From assembly GCA_947629965.1 (NCBI GenBank), contig CANRFS010000023.1, positions 1-13,611 on the forward strand: DNA of 13,611 bases, given 5' to 3'. Position 1 is the stretch's first letter. The number at the start of each line of letters is the position of its first letter. This document shows positions 5,421 to 12,442 of this stretch, piece after piece. The notes below the pieces were generated by a model. It worked only from the letters and a program-made list of their open reading frames with translations. It had not been told where the DNA came from and searched no databases. This DNA comes from an uncultured Clostridia bacterium. Lineage in GTDB: Bacteria > Bacillota > Clostridia > TANB77 > CAG-508. The translations under genes and the position numbers were made by a program.

Positions 5421-6716
5421 ATGGCACATCAAAAAAAATGCTTAATTTCACGGAGGTTGGGAAAAATTATTATAGCAGTAATATATTTTTGCATATCTAT
5501 AGTAATATTCTCAAGTTTAGCAATTGTTCAAGAAGAACAGGTCAAAGCACAAGCCGCAACTAGAGCAGCTTCTCAAGCAGAAGTTGCAATGGCAGCCGCA
5601 ACTAGCGCACGGGATAAGGCTCAAGATTCAACTGAAACTGCTGCCAAAGCTCAAATTAAAGCAAATTCTGCAACTAAAGCTGCGGTTGAAGCTCAAGAAA
5701 AAGCAAAAGCTGCTACTGAACTAGCAACTAAGGCACAAGCTCAAGCGAAAACTTCAACTGAAACAGCAGTTCAAGCTCAAGCCGAAGCTGAAGCTACTGC
5801 TGATGTAGAATCCAAAGCTACAGCTGTTGCTCAAGCTCAAGTTGCAAGCGAATCTGCTAGTCAGGCTGAAACTCATGCTAAGGTTGCAACCGAAAATGCT
5901 ATGCAAGCTGAAACTCAAGCTAAAAACGCAATTGATACCGCAACTAAAGCTCAAAAAGAAGCTACAATAGCAACTGAAGCTTCAATTCAAGCAAATACTG
6001 CAGCAGATGATGCAACTAAGGCAGAGGTTAAAGCTAAAGCTGCAAAAGAAGCAGCTTTTAAAGCAGAAACTTCTTTTGAAGCTCAAACTCAAGCTCAAAT
6101 TGCAACAGAAGCTGCTATTCAAGCGCAAACTCATAGTCAAACGGTAACAAAAGCAAAAGCAAAAACTGAAACTCAAGTTGAAGTTATAATTAAAGTTGCA
6201 CATGAAATCAAAATTGTAACACAATCTACAGAAAACTGTGCAAATAAAGTCCAAGAGGCAGCTGATGCTACAACACTAGCAGTAACCGAAGTGGAAATTG
6301 CAGTACAAGCCTCATCAGAAGCCGTGTCTAAAGCTCAAGCTGAAGCTGAAGAAATTGCTAAAGCTCAAGCTGAGGAAATTGCTAAAGCTGAGGCAGATGC
6401 TGAAGAGGAAATTGAAGAAAGATTTAATTTTTATGTATCATCATCTAGTTCAGTTCTTACTCGTTTTGGTGGAGTAAATTACTATAACGGTCACATAGAA
6501 ACTTGGTACTCACAGCGGGTACTTCCCGGTGGTGGACTAAATATTCCTGGTCGTCATGTTAATGAGGCAGGACTTGTCTGTGATGGTGATGGATACATTT
6601 GTGTAGCTTCTGTCGATTATCCAAAGGGAACAATCATTGAAACTTCTTTGGGTACTGGAAAAGTTTATGATACAGGATGCCCTCCTGGAATCGTAGACAT
6701 CTACACTGATTGGTAA
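5421..6716 (+). CDS. Membrane-anchored Ala-rich repeat/coiled-coil protein with C-terminal 3D-like domain
   Basis: The start is ATG 5421 (AAAGGAG at 7-nt spacing) and not the in-frame ATG 5394, which lies upstream of that site. The 431-residue protein has a basic N-terminus and a hydrophobic segment (about 15-36) without a clear signal-peptidase or lipobox site, so a membrane anchor is likely. Residues about 42-330 are Ala/Gln/Lys/Glu/Thr-rich and repeat every 14 residues (two heptads), of the form ATExAxxAQxxAxx, predicting a long extracellular helix. Residues about 335-431 resemble the 3D (three-Asp) double-psi beta-barrel domain: ETWYS, then DGDGYICVAS, PKGTII, GTGKVYDTGC and GIVDIYTDW, with candidate acidic residues D399, D417 and D426. 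3D domains occur in peptidoglycan lytic enzymes and resuscitation-type cell-wall proteins. I infer a cell-wall protein with an enzyme-like head on a long stalk; activity is unproven. Confidence 0.7.
   Translation: MAHQKKCLISRRLGKIIIAVIYFCISIVIFSSLAIVQEEQVKAQAATRAASQAEVAMAAATSARDKAQDSTETAAKAQIKANSATKAAVEAQEKAKAATELATKAQAQAKTSTETAVQAQAEAEATADVESKATAVAQAQVASESASQAETHAKVATENAMQAETQAKNAIDTATKAQKEATIATEASIQANTAADDATKAEVKAKAAKEAAFKAETSFEAQTQAQIATEAAIQAQTHSQTVTKAKAKTETQVEVIIKVAHEIKIVTQSTENCANKVQEAADATTLAVTEVEIAVQASSEAVSKAQAEAEEIAKAQAEEIAKAEADAEEEIEERFNFYVSSSSSVLTRFGGVNYYNGHIETWYSQRVLPGGGLNIPGRHVNEAGLVCDGDGYICVASVDYPKGTIIETSLGTGKVYDTGCPPGIVDIYTDW
5550..6180 (+). repeat. Degenerate ~42-bp tandem repeats encoding 14-residue units
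   Basis: The coding sequence keeps a period near 42 bp. Successive protein units align as ATKAAVEAQEKAKA, ATELATKAQAQAKT, STETAVQAQAEAEA, ATENAMQAETQAKN, AIDTATKAQKEATI and ATEASIQANTAADD, with occasional 16-residue units. Roughly 13-15 units can be counted. Nucleotide identity between units is low, so this is an old expansion and not a fresh tandem array. Spurious long open frames on the minus strand here are by-products of the repeat. Confidence 0.6.
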
Positions 6717-6789
6717 TTTCGATAATTTTTATACATATGAATTGATTTGTTTGTTGTATAAATAGTTATTAGTATTATCAAATGCCAAA

Positions 6790-6821
6790 AAAGCAGGGAA
6801 TAGATTTCTTTTCCCTGCTTT
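6790..6821 (-). terminator. Terminator of the bile salt hydrolase/HdeD operon
   Basis: AAAGCAGGGAA (6790-6800) pairs with TTCCCTGCTTT (6811-6821), an 11-bp stem with a 10-nt loop. On the minus strand it is followed by a T run (GCTTTTTTGG), so it mainly ends the leftward operon. On the plus strand the trailing T tract is interrupted (TCTCCTTTT), but it could weakly end the 3D-protein transcript. Confidence 0.75.
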
Positions 6822-6836
6822 CTCCTTTTATAAATT

Positions 6837-7376
6837 TCATTGTAAAACTTTATCTACATATTTTACAAAAATTATACTTTCTATTAAGTCAATTATTGAA
6901 TACATTAGCATTATTATTCCTATTATAGAAATTAATGCTCCGTTGCTACATATCATGTATATACCTCCAATTATCATCATAACTGATAAAACTAGAGATG
7001 TACTCCATATATTTATTTTAGCACTATGTAATTTTAATGATAGAGATAATCTTAAAAGTCCACTATATATTATCCAAATTCCTATTACAATTCTAAATAC
7101 AGATTCTATTAAGCTACTGTAAAATATTGTGATTAATCCTACAATAATAGCAATAATTCCATAAAGTAAATCATTATTATAAAAATCAGTATTTCCTTTT
7201 ACAACAAAGTAATTTATAATTTTAATAGCTCCAATAGCAATAAGGCATCCTCCTAATATATATGATATTACTCTATTTGCTGAATCTGGGTTCATTATCA
7301 TAAAAATACCAATAATAGCAAATACTACAGCTAACAATATGTTTGTCCATCCATTTTTTTTCAAAAAATCTTTCAT
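6837..7376 (-). CDS. HdeD-family (DUF308) multi-pass membrane protein
   Basis: The 179-residue protein is almost entirely hydrophobic, with about six membrane segments arranged as three pairs: NILLAVVFAIIGIFMIMNP, ISYILGGCLIAIGAIKII, DLLYGIIAIIVGLITIFY, IVIGIWIIYSGLLRL, LVLSVMMIIGGIYMIC and ISIIGIIMLMYSIIDL. Repeated hydrophobic pairs with GxxxIxxG-type glycines are the pattern of DUF308, named after E. coli HdeD, an acid-resistance membrane protein. The molecular function of the Firmicute members is not established. The ATG at 7376 follows a strong GAAGGAG site. The gene begins 27 bp after the bile salt hydrolase stop and shares its transcript, which may hint at an envelope or acid/bile stress role (inference). 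Confidence 0.75.
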   Translation of the reverse strand: MKDFLKKNGWTNILLAVVFAIIGIFMIMNPDSANRVISYILGGCLIAIGAIKIINYFVVKGNTDFYNNDLLYGIIAIIVGLITIFYSSLIESVFRIVIGIWIIYSGLLRLSLSLKLHSAKINIWSTSLVLSVMMIIGGIYMICSNGALISIIGIIMLMYSIIDLIESIIFVKYVDKVLQ

Positions 7377-7403
7377 AATTTTTCTCCTTCATTTTTTATT
7401 AAA

Positions 7404-8378
7404 TTAATTTTGCATCAATATTTGCTGACCTTTTATTAAATCATAACTTACTAAATTACTACCTTCTAAATTTTCTTTATACATATCAATTCCAGTAATT
7501 TGACTGTTTTCATAAGTCTTATAATAATATATACCTTTATCCATATTGCAACATGAACTGTAAATTGTTATTTCATATTTATCTTCGCCCATATGCACGC
7601 ATCCTCTTTGCTGATAAACTGACTCTAGTATATGAAAGAATTGACTAACGCTTTCTGATTCTGAATTTCCAGATAAAGAATTCATTTTTGTAAATGTTGC
7701 TTTTACAAATCTTGAAGCTGATGATAAATCACCCGGAAGTCCAAGTGCTCCCATTCCTCTACTATAAGTTTCTAAATTTAATTTGTTTGAAAAGTTATTT
7801 ACTGGTTGCTCAATTGATAAACCCATATAATTATTTAAATTAAACATATGTATATCAAATGTTGGGTTGTTTGTAAGCACTCCTACTGGATTATCATATA
7901 CTCTAAGACCATCTTTAACACTTTCAACTGTTATTGATGATTCTTTATCAGCAATTATCCAATGTAATGGAGATGCTGGTAGTTCATCGCTAAAATTAAT
8001 TAGTGCTATGTTTATATTGTCTAACAATTTTTTTACTTCTTTAATATTAGAACATTGTGATAATACATAAGGTATAAATTCGAAAGGTGCAATGTTATCT
8101 TTATTTTCTTTTTCTTCTTTGTAATCTGCATTACCTGGAAAATTTAGTCCCGCCATTCCAAGTCCCTTTTCGTTAATTGCATCATAATAAAGAGGATAGT
8201 CCCCTGCCACATAAGCCATTCCAATTATTGCATAATGCGTATTTATATCTTTTACTTTTCTAAATTTCAAATTATAATTTCTAGGTGTTATTGTAACAGT
8301 TTCCTTATATGAATATTCTAAATCTAAATTACGTCCAAAATAATGATTTTCTGTATTATATGTTATTGCAGTACACAT
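7404..8378 (-). CDS. bsh: Bile salt hydrolase (choloylglycine hydrolase, Ntn-hydrolase family)
   Basis: The enzyme deconjugates glycine- or taurine-linked bile acids in the cytoplasm. The protein (324 residues) starts MCTAITYNT; after Met removal Cys2 is the N-terminal nucleophile. The catalytic set of the family (C2, R18, D21, N82, N175, R228 in Clostridium perfringens CBAH) maps to C2, R16, D19, N79, N170 and R223, in the contexts FGRNLDLEYS, AGLNFPG, VLTNNPTFD and ASRFVKATF. The length matches CBAH (about 329). The loop before GLPGD reads YSRGMGALGLPGD, i.e. the S-R-x form reported for taurine-preferring enzymes, whereas CBAH has a G-x-G form. There is no signal peptide. The ATG at 8378 follows GAGGGG and a good promoter (8413-8441). 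Penicillin V acylase is the related alternative, but similarity to CBAH is high throughout. Confidence 0.9.
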   Translation of the reverse strand: MCTAITYNTENHYFGRNLDLEYSYKETVTITPRNYNLKFRKVKDINTHYAIIGMAYVAGDYPLYYDAINEKGLGMAGLNFPGNADYKEEKENKDNIAPFEFIPYVLSQCSNIKEVKKLLDNINIALINFSDELPASPLHWIIADKESSITVESVKDGLRVYDNPVGVLTNNPTFDIHMFNLNNYMGLSIEQPVNNFSNKLNLETYSRGMGALGLPGDLSSASRFVKATFTKMNSLSGNSESESVSQFFHILESVYQQRGCVHMGEDKYEITIYSSCCNMDKGIYYYKTYENSQITGIDMYKENLEGSNLVSYDLIKGQQILMQN

Positions 8379-8412
8379 ACATATTCCCCTCTTTCAAATT
8401 TTTACTGAATAT

Positions 8413-8441
8413 ATAATATCACAAGAAAAATAAGATATCAA
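8413..8441 (-). promoter_or_regulatory. Promoter of the bile salt hydrolase operon
   Basis: On the minus strand TTGATA (8436-8441) lies 17 bp before TATTAT (8413-8418). The predicted start near 8406 gives a leader of about 28 nt before the ATG at 8378. A weak ATAAGA/TCTTAT hairpin (8430-8452) overlaps the -35. Confidence 0.6.
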
Positions 8442-8473
8442 TAATTTCTTATGATGATATAAAATATATTGAA

Positions 8474-8908
8474 TTATCTAAATATACTTTTTATTTTATT
8501 AATAATTTTTATAAAAATATTTTCCTTATATGGAACTATTGATGTACTCTCTTGTATTCCAATTTTTTCTATGTTTTTTTTAGGAAAAATATTTTGTGTG
8601 CTATATTTTTCTCTTTTTAATTGTTCTTCTTTATATAAATTATTCTTTAAAATATTATTTAGTTTTTCTTTTTGAACTTCTGTTGCAAAATAATTTTTAA
8701 ATAGATAAACCAATACTGCATTTGCTTTTCTTGATATGTTTTGCTCTTTTAAATCAAGTCTTGGATTTATTGTAAATTTATATTGTTTATCACAATTATT
8801 TTGATAAAATTCTATTTCTTCTTTTGGTATTTTTTTATATTCTTCAACAGGCAAATATTTTAATATTTCTAACACTTCTGTATATGATTTTGCATATAAA
8901 TTATTCAT
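8474..8908 (-). CDS. Uncharacterised 144-aa protein coupled to the 817-aa gene
   Basis: I do not recognise a named family. The protein begins MNNLYAKSYTEVLEILKYLP and continues VEEYKKIPKEEIEFYQNNCD. The N-terminal half looks like a compact helical domain with a conserved-looking INPRLDL segment, followed by a short helix-rich part (ANAVLVYLFKNYFATEVQKEKL) and a Lys-rich linker. The last 16 residues (ENIFIKIINKIKSIFR) form a basic amphipathic helix that could bind membrane or nucleic acid. The ATG at 8908 lies 2 bp after the stop of the 817-aa gene, and its AGGAGA site is inside that gene's end, so translation is probably coupled. No signal peptide or catalytic motif is visible. Confidence 0.7.
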   Translation of the reverse strand: MNNLYAKSYTEVLEILKYLPVEEYKKIPKEEIEFYQNNCDKQYKFTINPRLDLKEQNISRKANAVLVYLFKNYFATEVQKEKLNNILKNNLYKEEQLKREKYSTQNIFPKKNIEKIGIQESTSIVPYKENIFIKIINKIKSIFR

Positions 8909-8910
8909 CT

Positions 8911-11364
8911 CTAATTTCTCCTAATATTTGAATCATTATGCAGTTCAATTTGAGCTATTTCTGCTTGTTTTACATCTTCTGGTGTAATAGGATTTTCTCC
9001 ACCTAATGCATTTTGCATAATTTGCTTCATATTAATTTGGTATTGCTCTAATGTAGGTATTTCTTGCAAGTCTACTTTATATTGTGAAACACCTATTGTA
9101 TCAAAAGCTTGATTAATGCTTTTAATAATAGCTCTCGCATCAAAACTGATATGTGTTTTACTAATAGGCTTTGTTTCCTCACAATCTTTATATAAATCTA
9201 TTTCCTTTAATATGATTTCCATTACTCTAACTAAATCTTGTGTTGCATTTTCCCTTGTTGGTTCATTTTGAGTAAAACTAATATAGTCATTAAATGTATC
9301 TTGAATTTTTGTCCACATACTTTTAAAATCATCTTGAAAACGAGAATTATCTATATCACTTGTATGGCTTTTATCTTCTTCGTCTGTACTTCTGTTTAAT
9401 AGCCAACCTGCTACATTAGTTTCATATGTATTTAATAATTTTCCTAATAATTCTGGATTTTTGCTTTTATCAAATTCTAATCTTAAATTCTCTAGATTTT
9501 GTAATTGCTCTTTTTCAATTTCTTTTTTATCAATATAAATAATTGGTATATTAAACTGAGAAGCTGCTTTATAAGAATTGTTTACAACCTCTTCTATATC
9601 ATCATCATATATTACTAAATAGTTAGGTATTGTTCCTTCTCTTTCTATTCCAAATTCACTATAAACCCTTCTTGAGTTATATGGCATTGTTTTAGCCGAC
9701 ATATATTGTTTCTCAGCAGAATTATAAGAAAACTCAGTTGAATATGTATTTAAGTCAGTCACTCCCATTAGCCTTATTTTTCCTTCATCAATTGAAGTAA
9801 ATCCATATCTTACTCCATTTTTATTTACTGGGGCACTTCCTAAAAAATCTTGGTTTATAAATGCTGTTGAAATTATGTGGTTTTGTTTATTTAAGCCATT
9901 TTTCCATAACTTAACAAAATCTATATTTTCATCTAGCTCCACATCTTTAATAAAACCTGAATCTGTGCTATGAATTAACATATCAAATTTTCCATTTAAT
10001 TTTATTAGTGGTATCTTTTTACCATTAAATTCAACATAACTTACTTTTTCCTCATCTTCTCCTTTAATTAAGCCCATTACTTTATCATCTAATTTGTTCA
10101 TTTCTTTTACATAAGTTAAAGCACACTCTTTTTCTATTTTTTGTCTTACTTTTAGTATGTCTTCTACATTCCAAACAATATTTCCATTTGAATATAGCAA
10201 ATCTATTTGTGTTTCATCTTTCATTTCTAAAATTTGTCTTATTTGTTCAAATGCTTGTTTTTCTTCTGATGTTAAATTACTTAAATTTTCTAAATCACTT
10301 CCATATTGTTGCAGTAATTTTTTTGCTCCACTTATTGATAGTGAAAACATTTTATTTAAATATACATTCTTTTTTGCATCTAAATTTTCTGCTTTTTTAT
10401 ACCTGTTTTCATATTCTTCATTCAATTTAAGTGCATACTCTTCTGAATAATCTACATTTATCATCTTTTCATCTGAATTTATTGCTGCAACTTCACCAAA
10501 AATTTCTGAATTTCTAATTGCACATTCTGTTAAATCTTTTATGATTTTAGGATTTATTTCTTTTAAGTCTATTTCAAAGCATTTTTTTGTAAAATATGTA
10601 ATTAGTATTTCAATTTCTTCATAATTATCTGGCAAGTTTTCATATGTTCCTAATTTATTTACTAGTACATCCATTAGCTTAGGATTATTCTTTTGCAAAA
10701 TAACTAATTGTGTACTTAAATCTGGAAATTTAGAAATATATTGTATAAAATCAGGTCCTAATTTAAATATATCATCTTGAAAAATACCAAAATTAACATA
10801 TCTTAGTGCATTTTCATCTTTCTTTAGCATACTTTTTAGTAGTTCTATTTTTTCTTGTGTGAAAACTCCTTTTTCAAAATATGTTAAAAAGTTTGCAGCG
10901 TCTGCAACGTAATTTAAGTGTTCAACTACTTCTTCTACAATTGTTCCCTCAGTTTTTTGCAATCGCATTTTTATTTGTTCTATCACTTTTTGGATATTGT
11001 CTTTTCCAAGAGTAGAAAAAGAAATGTCAGAAAAATGTACAATTTTCATAAAATAACTATCACTAATATCTTCGCAATAAAAATTTTCTGTTTTTAGTCT
11101 TTCCATTATCATTTCTGTTAATTGGTTCTTTGTATCTACATTTGGTATATTATGACCTAATAACATGAATAAATTTTTAGTAGAAAAATTTTTTAATACT
11201 TCATTATGATCTAAAAGATATCTTCCTAGCTGTGAGTATAAGATTTCTGGATTCTCTGAATAAACATCCATTATTGGAACAGATTTATTATAACTTTTTA
11301 TAGCATAATAGCATACCAAATCTTGCTCTTTTATCAATCTATCTATTATATCAATTTCCTTCAT
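8911..11364 (-). CDS. Large uncharacterised 817-aa protein, possible effector-like central domain
   Basis: No family is recognised with confidence. Residues 1-440 are predominantly helical and soluble, suggesting a helical-repeat or coiled scaffold. Residues about 443-615 form a distinct mixed alpha/beta domain: VEFNGKKIPLIKL, FDMLIHSTDSGF (H465), HIISTAFINQDFLGS (S499, T500), RYGFTSIDEGKIRLMG, YNSRRVYSEFGIERE (R565, R566, E574, E576) and NYLVIYDDD with FNIPIIYIDKKEI. Residues 616-817 are again helical, with a polar acidic linker (about 656-680). The central pattern (a His-Ser/Thr pair, an STA segment, late acidic residues, then an IPIIYID strand) loosely recalls ADP-ribosyltransferase-like folds, but this is a weak impression. 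There is no signal peptide or membrane segment. The start at 11364 has GAGGT and a strong promoter at 11393-11421. It forms a two-gene operon with the 144-aa gene. Confidence 0.75.
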   Translation of the reverse strand: MKEIDIIDRLIKEQDLVCYYAIKSYNKSVPIMDVYSENPEILYSQLGRYLLDHNEVLKNFSTKNLFMLLGHNIPNVDTKNQLTEMIMERLKTENFYCEDISDSYFMKIVHFSDISFSTLGKDNIQKVIEQIKMRLQKTEGTIVEEVVEHLNYVADAANFLTYFEKGVFTQEKIELLKSMLKKDENALRYVNFGIFQDDIFKLGPDFIQYISKFPDLSTQLVILQKNNPKLMDVLVNKLGTYENLPDNYEEIEILITYFTKKCFEIDLKEINPKIIKDLTECAIRNSEIFGEVAAINSDEKMINVDYSEEYALKLNEEYENRYKKAENLDAKKNVYLNKMFSLSISGAKKLLQQYGSDLENLSNLTSEEKQAFEQIRQILEMKDETQIDLLYSNGNIVWNVEDILKVRQKIEKECALTYVKEMNKLDDKVMGLIKGEDEEKVSYVEFNGKKIPLIKLNGKFDMLIHSTDSGFIKDVELDENIDFVKLWKNGLNKQNHIISTAFINQDFLGSAPVNKNGVRYGFTSIDEGKIRLMGVTDLNTYSTEFSYNSAEKQYMSAKTMPYNSRRVYSEFGIEREGTIPNYLVIYDDDIEEVVNNSYKAASQFNIPIIYIDKKEIEKEQLQNLENLRLEFDKSKNPELLGKLLNTYETNVAGWLLNRSTDEEDKSHTSDIDNSRFQDDFKSMWTKIQDTFNDYISFTQNEPTRENATQDLVRVMEIILKEIDLYKDCEETKPISKTHISFDARAIIKSINQAFDTIGVSQYKVDLQEIPTLEQYQINMKQIMQNALGGENPITPEDVKQAEIAQIELHNDSNIRRN

Positions 11365-11392
11365 TTGTACCTCTATCTCATTACTTTATTAA

Positions 11393-11421
11393 ATAATATC
11401 ATAATAGAAAAATTTTTTCAA
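11393..11421 (-). promoter_or_regulatory. Promoter of the 817/144-aa operon
   Basis: On the minus strand TTGAAA (11416-11421) and TATTAT (11393-11398) are 17 bp apart, with a TGA just before the -10 (extended -10). The promoter begins immediately after the porB terminator, so the operon is transcribed independently of por. Its -10 block AAATAATATCATAA (plus strand) also occurs at the femX promoter. Confidence 0.7.
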
Positions 11422-11422
11422 T

Positions 11423-11461
11423 AAAATAGGAAAAAGGAGCTATGCCCCTTTTTCCTATTTT
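11423..11461 (-). terminator. Terminator of the por operon
   Basis: Bases 11423-11437 and 11447-11461 are perfectly complementary (15 bp; AAAATAGGAAAAAGG and its complement) around a 9-nt loop. The hairpin starts 5 bp after the porB stop. The outer AAAA/TTTT ends supply the U tract. It is also the boundary to the next operon's promoter. Confidence 0.75.
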
Positions 11462-11465
11462 GATT

Positions 11466-12425
11466 TTATTCTTCTACTTTATTTGTAATCTCTTCTAAGT
11501 TTAATAATTCTTCCCATCTTCTGTCTACTTCTTTTTGGAATTCTTCTATCATCCATTCATTTCCTGGTTTAAACATGTGTTTAAATCTTTTTTGTGGTTT
11601 TAAGAATTCTTCTATTGGTAGTTTGTTTTTTGGTTTATAATTTACAGTATATTTTCCATCTACTACTTCAAATAGTGGCCAATAACATGTTTCTACTGCT
11701 AATTTATTTATTTGCATTAAATCTTCTGTGTTATATCCCCATCCTCTTGGGCATGGTGCAAGTACATTTAAGAATGCTGGTCCTTCAGTGTATATTGCTT
11801 TTTCAGATTTTTCATATAAATCCTTAAAGTTATTTACTGCAATTGTTTGAGCAACATAAGGAATGTGATGGTTTGCAATAATATTTGCTAAATCTTTTCT
11901 GTTTTGCATTTTACCTGGAATAACTTTTCCTGCTGGTGATGTTGTTGTATCTGCAAATCTTGGAGTTGCTGATGAACGTTGAATTCCTGTATTCATGTAT
12001 GCGCCATTATCATAACATACATATACCATATCATGTCCTCTTTCCATTGCTCCTGATAAACTTTGAAGTCCTATATCATATGTTCCACCATCTCCACCAA
12101 ATGCTATAAATTTAGTAGTTTGGTCTTCTGGAATTTTTCCTTTTCTTTTTAATGCTTTATATGCTGCTTCTGCTCCTGAAGCATTTGCTGCAGCACATTC
12201 AAATGCTGTATGTACAAATGAATCTGTCCATGCTGTGTATGGATATATAAATGTTGAAACTTCCATACATCCTGTTGCTACGCTAATTACTGCATGGTCT
12301 TCTGGTTTTAATGCTCTAAGTACCATTCTTGCTACTGGTGGTGCGCCACATCCTGCACACATTCTATGACCAGCTGTAAATCTAGATGGTTTTTCTGCTA
12401 CTACTTGTTTTAAATTATATGCCAT
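11466..12425 (-). CDS. porB: Pyruvate:ferredoxin oxidoreductase, beta subunit (TPP-binding)
   Basis: The subunit binds thiamine pyrophosphate and a [4Fe-4S] cluster and, with PorA, PorG and PorD, oxidises pyruvate to acetyl-CoA and CO2 while reducing ferredoxin. The 319-residue protein has the MCAGCGAPPVAR motif (C23, C26) plus C53 and C225 as likely cluster ligands. The TPP/Mg2+ motif is GGDGGTYDIG (110-119) through DNGAYMNTGIQRSS (139-152). Length and motifs match the separate-subunit (archaeal and clostridial) type, not the fused homodimeric PFOR. The ATG at 12425 follows AAGGAGGT at 9-nt spacing. This site overlaps the last codons and stop of porA, which implies coupled translation and equal output. 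A terminator follows at 11423-11461. Confidence 0.93.
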   Translation of the reverse strand: MAYNLKQVVAEKPSRFTAGHRMCAGCGAPPVARMVLRALKPEDHAVISVATGCMEVSTFIYPYTAWTDSFVHTAFECAAANASGAEAAYKALKRKGKIPEDQTTKFIAFGGDGGTYDIGLQSLSGAMERGHDMVYVCYDNGAYMNTGIQRSSATPRFADTTTSPAGKVIPGKMQNRKDLANIIANHHIPYVAQTIAVNNFKDLYEKSEKAIYTEGPAFLNVLAPCPRGWGYNTEDLMQINKLAVETCYWPLFEVVDGKYTVNYKPKNKLPIEEFLKPQKRFKHMFKPGNEWMIEEFQKEVDRRWEELLNLEEITNKVEE

Positions 12426-12432
12426 ATTGCTC

Positions 12433-12442
12433 TTACCTCCTT
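12433..12442 (-). promoter_or_regulatory. porB Shine-Dalgarno embedded in the porA stop region
   Basis: On the minus strand the last porA codons and stop read TTA AGG AGG TAA, so AAGGAGGT (12435-12442) serves as both coding sequence and porB ribosome binding site. The porA-porB gap is 7 bp. This favours translational coupling of the two catalytic subunits. Confidence 0.8.

Noticed and set aside
5754..6254. Two minus-strand open frames (5754-5954 and 5982-6254) rich in Cys/Phe/Ser.
   Set aside because: They mirror the Ala/Gln repeat codons of the plus-strand gene, have no start signals and overlap a well-supported gene.
8430..8452. ATAAGA/TCTTAT hairpin as terminator for the 144-aa gene.
   Set aside because: A 6-bp AT-only stem with an 11-nt loop is too weak, and it overlaps the bile salt hydrolase promoter; readthrough from the 817/144 operon stays possible.
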